Shown: piece by piece, positions 1 through 13,117 of the stretch
How the letters are laid out: each line of letters begins with the position of its first letter
How positions within the stretch are numbered: the stretch's first letter is position 1
Source of the DNA: Tetrahymena elliotti 4EA
Lineage: Eukaryota > Ciliophora > Oligohymenophorea > Hymenostomatida > Tetrahymenidae
Reading direction: 5' to 3'
Length of the DNA stretch: 64,000 nucleotides
Assembly: GCA_000231825.2 (NCBI GenBank)
Contig: JH720305.1
Location: 446,748-510,747 of the forward strand
Position numbers and translations under genes: made by a program
Notes under the pieces: model-generated
What the model was told of the DNA's origin: nothing
The model's input: the letters and a program-made list of their open reading frames with translations, nothing else
Databases searched by the model: none

Positions 1-1320
1 TTAAGCAATTCAAAATCAAATTATTGAAATGACAATTTTTCTGCTATAATTTTACTAGTAAGCAACTTGCTTCAATTGTTTATTCTATTCAAAAATTAAA
101 TAGAAATTTTCATTTTTTCACCAAAATTAAACCCTTAAAAAATTTAAAAAGTAAATTAATATGTTTATCTTAAATCAATAAGTAAGTCAAGAATCATGTA
201 TTTAGCAAACAGTAAAAAATAAAAATTAAGGAAAAAAAAATTTGAAAATTCTAAACTTTTTCATAAAAAAAGTGATGATAAATTTTGAAATAAATGTAAT
301 TAACCCAAAAAATATCAGACAAAAAATATTGGCAATATTATAAAATCTCTTTTCAATTTCTATAAGAAACAAAGTTGTGTTTTACTTTTAATTTATAAAA
401 AATATCAACAATCTGATCATAAACCCCTTGATTTCAATTAAATAAATGTAAATACCAAAAAATTTAACACTAATTTGATATCATAAAACATCAAAAATAT
501 AATCTTGATTTTATTTTAAAAACATCAATATTCATTTTTGAAGTTCTTATTAATATTCATGAGTTACAGTTTTTACAGATTATTTATAATCAGACACTTT
601 ATTTTTTGCTATTTTTAAATTAATATAATTAAATTAGATTTTATTGAAAATATTATATTATTACAAAATATATGAAAAAAAGAAATTGTTCGTTTATGAT
701 AATGATAAGCTTAACAAGTATCTAAAGTCAAAAATAATAATAATATTAAATGATTTCAGTATATGATTACTTTTCATTATAAAAATTCTGATTTTGCTTT
801 ATAAATTCTTATTTTGAAGAAATAGTATCAGCCTCACTGTAAACAAAATGTTCATTACTAATATCAATTTAATCCGATGATTGGAATCAATTTAAAAAAT
901 TCTTTCACAAAAAATAGATAAATTATTCAGCAGTGATCATGTATTTTTGATAAATTTTTTATATAAGATCAAATATTTTAAATTTACTTTGAATTTACCT
1001 TTTTTGAAGAGGTAATTTCTATTAATATCATTGTAAATTGATTGTTCTATGCACCCATATAATTGATGTTAAAACTCCTTTTAGTTGTCTAATAAATACA
1101 TTTAATAATTATTTTAAAGAAAAAATTTTATTTTTTGGATTTTTCTGATAATCTATTTTCGTATTTGAATGACTGTAAGTCATTTGGAAAGGGCGTATTA
1201 ATAATTAAAGAAAATTTGATTTAAAAAATATTAATTACATTTTACTTATAAATACTTAGGAATATCAGGTGAGTATCACAAAGATCCACTATTTATACAC
1301 TTTAATTTTGAAAATTTCAG

Positions 1321-4300
1321 ATGCAATTATTTTGGCAAAAAGGATGGATAACAATAAACTTATTTTTCTTACAAGAGGATGGTACCTCCAGGAAACCTGG
1401 AATATTTCTATTCGGGATACGATACTGATATGGTAGCAGACAATCAACATAAATAAAATCTAGCTGACTAAAAATGCATCAAAGTAAAAATTTATAATCG
1501 ATTTTTGTTGAATAAAGTTTTAACTATTATTGGGATTTTGAAAAATTAAGAGTGAACTGTTTAATGTTTTCTTGTATTATTATTGGTAAATCCAACCAAT
1601 AAATACCAATCAATATAAAAAAAAAAGCGTAAAAGAAAAAAACCTAAGAACTGTAAACTAAATTTTTTGAGTAATTTGAGATAAGGGAGAATATTTATGA
1701 GTCATCCAATAAAAATACAATTTAAAAGATGAAAATTTAAGCCTTAATTTCAAAAAATACATTTCTTCACAAATTGAATTTGTTTATCAGAATCATTACA
1801 TCCAAGATAATTTCAATTTATTTATAATCAGTGAAAAATGTATTTATTAAAACCAAATATATAAATAGGATTTTTTTTCTTTCTTTTTCACATACATCTA
1901 TCTTACATAAATTATAATACCTTTAGGTATTTCAGTGATTCTTTTATCTTTTGTTAGTTTGTATGGCTCAAAAGATTTTTAGTGTATTTTTTGATTATTT
2001 TTCAAGAAGGAGAAGAATTTTTCTATCATTAAAAATATTACTTGTAACACAGTAAAAAGTGTATTTTTTGTGTAAAAAAGAAAATCAATCCATCAAAATC
2101 GAAAATAAATCTTAGTTTTACTTATGATTTACACTTCTCCTGTATTCTAAAATTTCTTTTTTTAATAAAAGTCTGTGTAGATTTTTGATGGTTCTACAAA
2201 AGATGTTTTTTTAGAATCAATTAATCACTGCTACATAGAAAAAAATCTAGGAATTTTTACTAAGTACTATGAACCTTAAATTACAATATAGCCTAGATTA
2301 AAAGACCCTGTCTATGTCCCACCTAAAAAGAAAAAAGCAAAAATAAAATGGTCTTTTCCCATTTCCCTTATGGCCTAATGGCGTTAAGATGACGATGAGT
2401 TAATAACAAAGTGTTTTGAATTCGATTGGGAGTACTGTAAAATTCCAAGAATAATTAAAAATAAACCTGACGACTTACAAAATGTTAAAGATTTTCTTTA
2501 GCAAAAATACAAATACATAAAAGACACCTACAAACACTATGCATCTCAGAATCCAAGTAAATAAGAAATTAAATATTTTTCTGCAAGGGTATGCAGATTA
2601 TTAGAAAAATTAATTCAAAAAATGAAATTAATTTCTGAAAACAGTTGTTGGCATAGTAAATAAAAGAAATAATACCATAAAGATGAAAGAAGGTTATATT
2701 GTGAATTATGAATTTTAATGGCATATTAGATTTTTTAGGGGGACATAAAGTTTTAATATTGTAACAACACCTCCGCTACTTTAAATAAAATTAAACAGAA
2801 ATGACAATAACCTTTTTTAAGTATTTATTAATTAAGATCGCTCAAAAATTTAAATAAATTGAGTAAATCTTATTTTGAAGGAAAGAATCCAAAATAATTT
2901 AATTCTTTCTTAAATTTCAAAGTAATAAGACTGCTGACGACTGGTGAATATTTTTTCTTTTAGAAATTTACTCCAAAATAAATTCACATATTCCTTTGTT
3001 TTTTTTTAGCTTTACTTTACTTAAAATATTTGGTTAATAAAAAATAAAATGACTTTTAAAATTTTAATTCACTCAAAAATTTAGTTGAATAAAAAAAAGT
3101 TTTTTCTACATGAATTGATTTATTGAGTTACCGAACGAGTGGTCTAACATTTAAAAAACTCTCTTCAATTATAAAAAGAAATAGAAAATGAGTTAAGATT
3201 TAAAGATATAAGGGAATTTATTAGTTTATAATACAATTAGATAATTTTTTAACTTTCTATTTATATTGAGCTTATATTTGAATTTTCTGATGAAATAAAA
3301 GTTATTGTCTGTGATCAACTATTCCCCACACAAATTTCTTATTTATTATGCTTAATTTTAGCTTAAATTAATTGATATAGGGGCAATTACACTAACCAGA
3401 TGTGATTCTTAAAGCTGGTTTTGTTTTTTTTGATTGTCTATTTTTTTGATTATTTCATTTAGTAAATAAGTAAATCTAAAAGTTAAGAAATGCTTAATAA
3501 CCTGATATATTTTTTCTTTTTGAGTTATAATATTAATTCATTTAGCTTACGGCGATTTCAGAATCAAGCAGAAATGAAAATCTGCTTCAAACTAATAAGG
3601 TTATAAACAAATTTATATTTATTATCTAATGAATCTAATAACTAGAATTTCTTTTCAACCTACCCTTAAATATTATCTTCATTATTTAATATGCCATTTC
3701 ACAAAATAAATCCCCCTAAATGCACATTAAATTTATACTAAAATAAACATTATAAAAGAAATATTCTCTGCTATTTAATTAATGTACGTAAATTAAAAGA
3801 ATTAAGTTACTTACTTTATTAATACTTAGCTATTATGGAAAAAAGTAATACCTAAATACTTTTCGCTTATTTACCAATGATTATTTTGATTTCTGGCTAT
3901 TATTATTATTTACAAGATTTGCCCTCAGTTTTTATCTAATTTTTCTAGTACCACTCTTTTAATTTAATTGCAATGTAAGAAGTAAAAAACATTTTGATTA
4001 TGAATGAACAAGTATATTTACAGAGAAGTTTATCAAAGAATCGTTCTGTAAGATTTGAAATGCAATCTAATGTTTTTTATTAAAAAACCCTTTTTTTAAT
4101 TCATTAATCCAGTAAAATCGCCTTCATACTATGCTAACAAATGTTTATTTTTAAATTTTACCTTTTTACCACAAATTAATCTATCATACTGGTTAAAAAA
4201 TTTAATCTATTCTTGGCATTAAAAGTGCCCCTTCTTATGAAAGATAATTAACAATTTCATATGTCCAATATTTGAATAGAAAAATATAGAATTTTATTGC

Positions 4301-7300
4301 ATAGCCAAATAATGCTTAATTTTCAAGCAACTTTTTGAAAAATTAAGATTTGTTTCATTCATTTTTCTATTCTTTAAATTCTAAAACTGCCAAAAAATAC
4401 TCAAAAAAACTGTGTATTATAAATTAATAATTCTGATTTTGATATTATTTCAAACACCATTGATTATTAAATCATTTATTTTGTTTTTGTAATCATATTT
4501 AGTAATCACCTTTTAACACATTTATAAATAGTTGCAGATGTCTGGGCCATACAAAAGCTTTAATTTACAGATCTGGTCAACAATACAAATTTGATAGATA
4601 ATAAGAATCTGAAAGATGCAGACGTTGATATCAAATGGACAGCAACTATATCGGTAGGAGACAAAGGAAACTTCAGGAATCCAGAAAGAGGTAGTTAATT
4701 ACAAATGATCTTCTTTCATTTTTTAAAAAAGAGATAATTTGAATTTTTGGATAGAAAATAGTGAAATTGCTAATTTTTGAGGATCTTAAAAGAATTTTTA
4801 GTGATTTTGGTTTTGATGATTAAATAAAAGAAGTGAATGAAAAAAATATTTTTAAATTTTAGACAAATGTAAGATTAATATAATATGAAATATTTTGATG
4901 TTTAATTGGTGGGCAGGGGGATTTGATGTAAAAAATTTGGAAAATAGTAATCTAAATTTCATGCTAAATAAACTTAATGATAACATAAAGGACAATAATT
5001 AATTTTTTCTGGCTTAGTGAAAGAATTTTATAAAAAAAATAGTAAATTTTTGATAAACAATTAATTTGGTTTGCAATTAATTATTAATGATGATATAAAC
5101 GTCAAATATTCTTTTATTTATGACATGACATATTGAATTTACATTTTCAGGATATAGTTTTAAATCAAATATTCGCAAAATATAGACAAAAATGTTATAC
5201 TTTTAATTTTATTCACTTGAAGCATATCTTTCTTTCTTTAGACAATTATTCTTTCTTGCTGGTTTCTTTTCCAGACACTTTATGTAATACTATAACAAGC
5301 TGTTTAGACAAAGAAACAGTAATAGAAATAACAGAAAAAATAAAGAGATATTATCAAAAAGCGAATTAAACAAATATTCAAATTTTATTTTAGAAATTTG
5401 ATTAATTCAATTTATTTATTGTTTTATTACATTCGTTAAAACAGCTCATTCCTCTCTTCTTACAGTATAATAAATTTATTAATTTTAAAAACTTGATTAA
5501 AATTGAAAATCTCGACAGAATTTATGAAAGAAAGATTACATCTCTACAGAAAATTATGTTGTGGATCAAATTGGTCAAAAAAATATTCTTTTTATTTTGA
5601 TAATATAAAAGAATATTTTTTCTTTCAATTAATAACAGTAGAATACTTTCATTACATATTACTTCAGGTTCTCTAAGCCATCTTTTTTTTTAAAACCAGT
5701 ATAGTTTATTTGTAACATCAAAATGACAAATATTCTATAAATCACATTTCGTCTTTCACTTCACCCTTTTAATTTTTGACTTTCTTTCTATTATAAAATA
5801 AACTCTTTCATTATACTATCCCACCCATATAAGTTAAATTCTACCTATGGAAATTATTTAAATAAATTTAAATAAAGGCTTATTAGTAATAGAGTATTTG
5901 CTTACTTAGTTAGTTAGATAATTAATCTCTAGCTTGAATCAATATTTTTAAAATTTTGAAACTAAGTTTATTTTACACTTACTTTTTGCTAATTTTTTTA
6001 ATGTTATTAAATCAAATTTTTGAATTTTACTCTTAACACATTATTTGTTCATTAAATTAGGAATTACCAGATACTAGCTTATGGAGGCGCTTGTAAGAAT
6101 TGCAGAAGAAAAGTATGTATTAAAAAATAAAAAAGCCACAACATATTTTGAAGCAATCAGTCAGATGTGGCGTGAACATTTAGAAAAAGAATTCACTTCT
6201 CACTCGCCGCATACATGGAGAGAAAAGAGATATTGGAATGAAGAATGTGATTACTGTCTTAAAAATTATAAACTTATTGTAGACCATATATATAAAAGAC
6301 ATTCAAAAAAGAAGGTGAAGCCAGGTAATTATAATTTGCATTAAAATTAAAATTATTCTATTTAAAGCCAACTGATCTTATCCTCTAAAAAATATTTTTG
6401 ATTACCTAATTATATTTTCTATCAACATTTTCGAACAAAAAATTATAAATTTTTTTCTATAATAAAAATTAGGTTAAAGTCCATTCATGTGTCTTGGAGA
6501 ACTAATTAGTAATACAATTTCCTACTATCATAATATTACAATTTTTGTTGTCATAAAAGAAATTTTGAAAAAGCTTCAGAAAATACTAATCTTGACCCCC
6601 TTTTTAATCAAAATTTTAATTTTTAGAATTTAACCTACCCTCAAAATTAATCAAAGAATTTTTCAAACAATCAAGCAAACAAATTAAAAAAGAAAAAAAA
6701 AATTGAGAAAGATTTAAAAGAAAGATTAATTAAAACTTGAATGAATTGATTATTCTTGTATTAATAAAAAATTATGAATTTACTCGTTTACTTGCTTAAT
6801 ATAATCTTTGTTTTTCCAAATTTCAATTGAATTAATCGCATAAGAAAAAAATATTCGAATAAGTCTATCTGTACAACAAATTGATTGAAAATCGATTCAA
6901 TCGATTTCTTAAGTATTAATAAAACAAACAAACGAACAAACATTCAAAAAAACTTAAAGCTCTATTAAAAAAAAGTTTTAAAATAAAAGAATAATTAATT
7001 ATTGCTTAACCTATTCTTACATTTTAAAAATTTTAATTTGAGCTTAAATTCATTATATTTTGTTTTGTTTTAAAAAAACACATATAGATATTTGTACTAC
7101 AGCTGGCCTTTAGAACGATGACAAATTCGCCAGTCAAGTAGCAAACTTTGCATTTAATTTATCAATGATGACACAAATTGATGAGCAAACATAGGACAGA
7201 ATATTCTAAATGAGCTTAGTGGAATTTTATGAAGCATTAGCTCGTATTGCTGAAGAGGCTAATCTACAACCGCTTCCTGGTATTTTGAATGTAAGAACTT

Positions 7301-9485
7301 CTATTTTTTTGAATAATCAGTTAAAAAGAAAAAAAAATCTTGCATGAATGTTATAATTATTTGATAAAATTTTAATATGTAAAAAGGAGAGCTTACATTT
7401 TTATCTAAACATTACAAATTTTATTTGTAAGTAAATTATTTTAAAATAAATGGTTAAAATTAGAAATCCCGTTAAATGTTTATCAGAAATTAGTTAATTT
7501 CTTGTTAAATGGTTTGATTTTTAGGTTTTTCTCTAAAGAAGCAACCAAACAAGCATTCAATCTAAATTGTTAAGAAAAATAACTAACGTTTTGTACTTTG
7601 CTTGAATTTGTAAAAAATAATTGTAAGCAAAGAAAATATGCCAAAAAAGAGTCTCGAATTGCTAAATGTAAATTTAGTTGAATCAAATTAATTTTAAAGA
7701 ATTTGAAAGATACTTTGACCTTGTGGTTTAGAAAAGATTTAGTTTTCCACACAAAACTTTTAAATAGATAGATAGAATTTAAAAGTAAAATTGGGAAACT
7801 AAATAAGATGCATTAATAATACTTCTTAGTAAAAGAATTACATCATTTTCTTTATAGTGTTATTTAGCTGCTTGTTTGTTTCCTTGCTTTCTTTCCTGGT
7901 ATTCCTTTTATCAGAATTTAGAAAGAAGATTAAAGAAATACTTGGCATAACTTAAATTGAGAAACTAACATATGGCTTTTATTAAACCAAATAAATATTT
8001 TCTAACATTAAACATAAATATGAAAAACCAAAAAACTTTTTTTTAAAAGTGTAATGAAATCAAGGATATTCAAAGATTACAATTAATATAAAACAAAATT
8101 AACACTTGATTATGTATATAAATCGCCCTTACCAAGCAAGCAAAAAAATAAACAAAAAAACAAATAAAACCAGCCCAGTGCTTCTTTTTCTCAATTTAAA
8201 AGATTTGTAAAATAAAGGTCTTTTTTAAATTTTAAGTTCTATTTATCCAAAATGTTAAATTAAAAGTTTACTTGAATTATTTTTGTCCTACTCCTCCCAA
8301 TTCACTTGGACACATATTTAGCAACATTTATTCATCGTGCCTAATTATTATAAACATTCCCAAAAAACAAAAATAAAGAGTTTAATAAAGACTTATCAAA
8401 ATTTTTCTGAAATGAAAAGATTAGTTTAATATTATTATTATAATGAATGATCATGTAAATCCTATAAATAATAATAATAATGTACTTATTAATTAATTAA
8501 TTCAATAAATCAATCAATCAATCATCAATAATCATCTATTCTTTTTATTTAATGATCTACTTATTGATTTCTTATTTGCTTCATTTCTTTCATAATTCAC
8601 TATAAATAAAATTTAAATTTGTAATCTAATTCTCATCACCCTTCTCATTAATTTTTCTGATTTCTTTTTTACATTCTATCCATATTAGCATACCAATATA
8701 TTAAGACCCTAAATAAATCAATAACTAACTAACTAACTACCTACCTACCAAAGCATAATTCATTTATTTTCTCATAACTGGGTTATTTATAACTCTATAC
8801 CAACTCTCACCCAGCCTTTTACCATTTTGGCAGTCAAAAAAGTTTTGGAAATCAAAATTATTTGTTTTCGAACAAAACCTTGAGAAAAATTCATTTAGTT
8901 AGTTATGGGTTCATTAGACATACAAATAAAGATATTATTTATTTATTTAAGTATTTTCCCTCTTTGTTGGTTTTAGGCTTCAAAATAAATTAGAATTTAA
9001 AGAAGCCGACTTTGCTTGCTTCTATTTTATTCTCATTGCTTATTTTAGCATGGATTTGATAATTTTTGAATTCACTGTAAAATTTTGTATCTATGTAAAG
9101 TCTCTATGTATTTTACAGATAGTTTTAATTTTATATTTTTTTGGCATATGAAGAGCTTTTTAAAATTTTTTAACATGCTTGATAATTTTGTTTAATTAAA
9201 GGATTCACAGATTTTCAAAATGAAAAGAATTTATAGTACCAATATAAATTATTAATCATGTTCTATTACAATAAGGTTGAAGATCAATCTCAATTGACCT
9301 ATGAATACAGAAAAAATTTGCCATTAGCATATAAATTAGAGGCCTTGATAGTAAGATTATTTAACACTTGCACAGATCTTAGTTTCAGGGCAACCTAAAA
9401 TCAGATCACAACCTCCTTTTTTAGTATCTCTAAGCAAAAGGAAGAATAAGAAGAGGAGAGTAGCTACGAAGAGCTTTCTCCCTGA
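1321..9485 (+). CDS. Conserved multi-exon ciliate protein (5' end not found)
   Basis: Six exons read with code 6 join with correct GT..AG borders: 1321-1483, 2292-2588, 4538-4690, 6061-6324, 7103-7290, 9276-9485 (TGA at 9483). Phases agree at every join except 2588 to 4538, where either a small exon is missing or the donor differs. Segments seen include MVPPGNLEYFYSGYD (exon 1), DPVYVPPKKKKAKIKW, DVWAIQKLQFTDL, RYQLMEALVRIAEEKY, NLSMMTQIDEQTQDRIFQMS followed by LVEFYEALARIAEE, and an acidic C-terminus ending SSYEELSP. The paired (F/Y)xEALxRIAEE blocks recall the helices of EF-hand-like proteins, and from memory the overall pattern recurs in many ciliate predicted proteins. I do not know its function. 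Exons before 1268 were not resolved, so the gene may start upstream or outside the window. Introns are unusually long (about 780-1990 nt). Confidence 0.75.
1484..2291 (+). other. Long intron
   Basis: The donor GTAAAAATTT follows AAA, and the acceptor ...ATATAG precedes CCT AGA TTA AAA. Both lie at phase 0. It is very AT-rich and holds no other gene I can support. Confidence 0.6.
4691..6060 (+). other. Long intron holding a 155-codon code-6 open frame
   Basis: The intron splits a Gly codon (G|GA). Inside it, from an AG at about 5149, a frame stays open in code 6 to a TGA near 5600 and includes FPDTLCNTITSCLDKETV. It has no ATG start, and splicing it in would break the phase of the host gene. 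It could be chance (only one stop codon exists), a nested gene, or germline-limited DNA. Confidence 0.4.
8466..8530. repeat. Compound AAT / AATT / ATCA simple repeat
   Basis: Consecutive (AAT)n, (TTAA)n and (CAAT)n tracts. It lies in the large intron of the first gene. Confidence 0.7.
8721..8750. repeat. Tetranucleotide repeat (CTAA/CTAC)n
   Basis: ATAACTAACTAACTAACTAC followed by CTACCTACC. It is in the same intron as the previous repeat. Confidence 0.7.
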
Positions 9486-9910
9486 AAAAGTCAAAGACAA
9501 ATTATAAATAGAAATATCTTAATAAAAACAACATATTATTATAATATTAAATATTCTACAAATTCTTTAAAAAAAATACTTTTTCTTGCTTGCTTGGTTC
9601 CTTGCTTATTATTTGTACATGTATCCAGCAAAGAGAAAAATAAAAAAATATTAAACTGTAGAAGATATTTATCTTGATTTTACTTCAAAATATCTATCTC
9701 AGTATTTTAATTTCTTTCTAACTAACATGTAATCAAAGTTATTTATTTTGTTTGTTTGTTAAGTGTTTTACAAAAATCTATTTTTAATTTTATCTCTCTT
9801 AAGACACATAGGATTTGTTTAATTAAATAATTTAATTTGGCCTTATGTACTTGTAATAGTAATAGAACTATGAAAGATAATTATTTTTTTATGAATAGGT
9901 GAAATACCAG

Positions 9911-10220
9911 ATAAGAATGTGATTTTGTTAATGAAGGTCATCGTTTTTGTTATAAAATTAGTTAATATAAATAAAGTCAAACCTAAAAATTCGGAATTAC
10001 TTCTGAATATTAGGTGGACGAACGAGTGAGTGATAAATTTAGAAAGGAAATGTCACTATTTGCTAATGACAAAGAAGAATTGAAATAGATAAAAAGAAAA
10101 TCAAAATGTAAAATAAATTTGATATTATCAAGTTCCGAATAAGGAAATGATAAATAGAAAAAATCAAGATTTCCAGCACCACAGAACAAGAGAGCAATCC
10201 GAACTAGATTGATAGATTGA
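9911..10220 (+). CDS. Possible terminal exon of an unidentified gene
   Basis: After an AG at 9909-9910 a code-6 frame runs 102 codons to a TGA at 10218. It reads DFVNEGHRFCYK near the start, then EYQVDERVSDKFRKEMSL and a basic end, FPAPQNKRAIRTRLID. The charged composition looks coding. A competing frame on the same strand (GEIPDKNVILLMK...) is also open up to about 10024, so the true structure is uncertain. No start codon or upstream exon was found. No family was recognised. Confidence 0.3.
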
Positions 10221-11296
10221 TACACATCTGTTAAATAAACTCTAAAGACTGACTTATAAATATATTTTCTCGTCACTTCATTCAATTTTAATTTTTTATT
10301 TCATAAATATTTCTTTTCAATTTTTCTCTTAAATTTAGTAAATCCTTCATAAAAGTACTTTGAATGCATTTAATCTCTCTATTTTATTTTTTATAACAGT
10401 ATTTATTATTACATTCATTATAAATCTATCAAATAAAAAATTCCATCTCCATTTTTGCTAAATTTAATTTCTTTTTTATCATAGGGGTTATTTCTTAATT
10501 TTTAGCAAATTTAAATTATCTCTTTGAAAAAATTCAATGATTGTTAGGTCCTTCTGTCAATTGACGATTCAACCAATCTAGCATGTAAATTTTGTTTTAT
10601 TTACAGATATTTTCTGTAAGTTGGATGGGTTTTCATTCAAAACAAACATGAGAAATCCACTAAATATTTATTATAGACATTGTATAATCCTGGAGACTTT
10701 TCCATAAGTTTTGTTAATTTGTTTTTTCATAGTTTTTTTGAATTAAGGTGAGCTGCTTGAAATTTAATATCTTATATAAGTGGAAGTGTATTTTGAGAAG
10801 AAAACAGTAAAATGAATTTAGATAAAATTATTGACTTACTGGAGGAAGAAGGATGAACCAAGCAATATTTTATTGGGGGGAAAAAATAGAGAGAAATAAA
10901 TCTAATAGAGAGAAATAAAAATTACCATTTTGAGAATACCTATTTTATGAAATACTGTATAAGAATGTAAGGATACAAATTAAGCAATTATGTTCTTACT
11001 TAAAGTTAAAGGCGTGCTTTTCACATGAAATATTTATTTAATCTGTTTTTAAGTATAGGTAATAAACATATAAAAAAGTAAGCTTATGTAAAACCATAGT
11101 TGTAAATTAATGGGTGCCTTTCTATTAAGTAAAATATATCAGAATCAATTTAGTGATTCTTGTGAATACGCTGATTGAATTATGCAGATAATTGTAAACT
11201 AAAATCAAATTTTCACATTAATTTAGTTTTAGATGATTGTAATCAATAATTTATAAACAGTTGATTGCGCTAAATTTATTAATATCTTTCTTTGAC

Positions 11297-11338
11297 TCAC
11301 ACACACAGACAAACAAACAAGCAAGCAATCAATCAATC
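11297..11338. repeat. (CA)n then (CAAA/CAAG/CAAT)n repeat
   Basis: CACACACACAG is followed by CAAA, CAAG and CAAT units in tandem. The same four-base periodic type recurs across the window. Confidence 0.7.
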
Positions 11339-11386
11339 TAATATACTAATCAAAGCAGGGACAGCAATTTTTTAAAACAGTAAATA

Positions 11387-11656
11387 ATGAGCTACCATAA
11401 TGATGCATAATTATAATCTCGTCAATATTTAAATGATACGTTTAGCCAGCCAATCATTTCAAAAAAGCACATTAATGCAATTAATCTAAAAGTGAAGCTA
11501 ATTCCAAAAAGAACACTAACATCATTTAATTCATAATATCCTTCCACTTTAGTGTTTCCAAGACAACATCCATCTATTTTAATAACCAAGCATAAAAAAT
11601 GCAAAATAAGAATTTAGGCTTGTACTTTTGCTAATATTTAAAGTTAAGCCTTATGA
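11387..11656 (+). CDS. Small hypothetical protein, 89 aa
   Basis: ATG at 11387, open in code 6 to a TGA at 11654. The product begins MSYHNDAQLQSRQYLNDTF, then has a basic, strand-like middle (INLKVKLIPKRTLTSF) and ends near ANIQSQAL. Codon use is less extreme in AT than the flanks, and charged, proline and cysteine residues are spread as in real proteins. It may be a complete small gene or the last exon of a longer one, since the frame also stays open a little upstream of the ATG. The family is unknown. Confidence 0.4.
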
Positions 11657-12366
11657 GGTGTTCAGTAGATAGAACTAAGGCAAAGGCTAAATTTTGATTT
11701 AAAAAATAGTTCACTTATTGAAAGTATTTAGAAATTTTTTATAAATCAGTTTAGATTTTTTAGCATTATCTGACTGATTGACTGTTTGTTTGTTTGAGAA
11801 AAACTGTAAAAAGCTAGCTAAAAAATTAGCAAAAGTAAATGAAGAATAATAAAAAACTTATTAAAATTAAGAGAAATGTAAATTAATAAAATAAATCTAA
11901 AAGATTTGTTTTTACAATATGTAAAACTGATCTGAATAGATATATATATAATTACATGGCACAATTTTTAAGTACGAGTGAGAAGTAAATAAAATTAAAT
12001 TTGATCACAAATGGGTTTTGCAATTGGTTTACTGTCCTAATTGTAGGATTATCGAAAACAAAAAGTTATCAATGAATGTGTTATTTTTTTTGGTAGGATC
12101 TTATAGTATTTAAAAGAAAATTTCACCAATACCTAACTTTGTTGCTATATCTCAGAACAAATTAATTTACAAAAGAGATAAATGGTGGAGTAGGTTGGTA
12201 GTATCTGTGTATCTATGAATGTATTTATATTTGAAGGTTTAATTAACAAGATTTGAATTAAGAAAATTTTATAGAGGGTAAGTAAGATTTAAAATTGCCA
12301 GATTAAGGTTTTATAATAAATTTAAAGCTTTAACTTAGTATATTTTTCAGTTGAGTGGAATGAAAG

Positions 12367-12509
12367 ATTCTATTGATTGACTAAAGAAAATAAGAAAGAA
12401 AAACTATAAAACTAGAGGAAGGAGATGAAGATTCCTATTACTCATATAATCTAATAAATTATCAGCTTTAATAAAAATATAAGCTTCAGTTTGCTTCATA
12501 TTTAAAATG
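12367..12509 (+). CDS. Possible internal exon
   Basis: Between an AG at 12365-12366 and a GT at 12510-12511 there is an open frame with the acidic, aromatic segment KLEEGDEDSYYSYNLINYQ followed by KYKLQFASYLKW. It is isolated: I could not join it to a start or an end. It could belong with the weak exons at 9911 or 11387, or be chance. Confidence 0.2.
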
Positions 12510-12953
12510 GTAAAATTAATTTTTTGAGACTGTAATATTAGCATGATTCTTTCTAGCTCATCGAATAATTGAATTGCGAAATTTAATCAAAATCTGGGGA
12601 AAAAAAGCATTATGAACAAATCAAATTAAATATAAAGAAAATAAATAAGCTGATACATATACTCTCTAATTAAATTGAAAAATCTAAAAAAAGAAAACAT
12701 CAAAAATTTTAACTCCTCATCAAAAAAAATTATCCAACCCCTTAGGTTAATTTTTTTTATTGATTGAATTGATTGCTCTCAATTAATTTACTAATCTCTT
12801 AATCTCTTAACTATAATAATAACTCGCTATTAAATTTTCAATTTTGTAGATAGGCACCTTTGCAATCAAATTAAATCAGAGTAGAAAGCTTGAAATCTAT
12901 TCATAATTAATTTCATACAAAAATATTTCCAAATAACAAGAAAATAACAACAG

Positions 12954-13000
12954 AAACAAATAAACAAACAAACAATCAATCAAATAAACACACACACACA
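12954..13000. repeat. (AAAC)n (CAAT)n (CA)n repeat upstream of a gene
   Basis: AAACAAAC, AATCAATC and CACACACACACA tracts lie about 120 bp before the ATG at 13118. Confidence 0.7.
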
Positions 13001-13117
13001 TTTCTTAAAAATATCAAATTTTTTTAACTTTAAAAAAACTTGCTAAAAAACCTAAATATTCTGAACAACAAATACACAAAATCTATTATTTATACACTCA
13101 TAAAAAACAAACTTGAA

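Larger units (their letters stand above)
7291..9275 (+). other. Longest intron, with simple repeats
   Basis: The phase-0 intron of about 1985 nt contains microsatellite-like tracts: (AAT)n and (AATT)n/(CAAT)n at about 8466-8530, and (CTAA)n running into (C[TA]AC)n at about 8721-8750. No gene was seen in it. Confidence 0.55.
10221..13117. other. Gene-poor spacer apart from weak candidates
   Basis: Besides the small ORF at 11387 and the exon candidate at 12367, this stretch holds AT-rich sequence and CA/CAAN simple repeats at about 11297-11338 and 12954-13000. A short frame MNLDKIIDLLEEEG near 10811 ends at once in TGA. I see no RNA gene. Confidence 0.5.

Noticed and set aside
4911..4925. G-rich word GGTGGGCAGGGGG as a possible G-quadruplex
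   Set aside because: It has too few G-runs of length three for a quadruplex and is isolated.
10010..10285. Minus-strand ORF of 91 codons
   Set aside because: The plus-strand frame across the same DNA has more protein-like composition; the minus frame is Phe/Leu/Ser-rich as expected for an antisense shadow.
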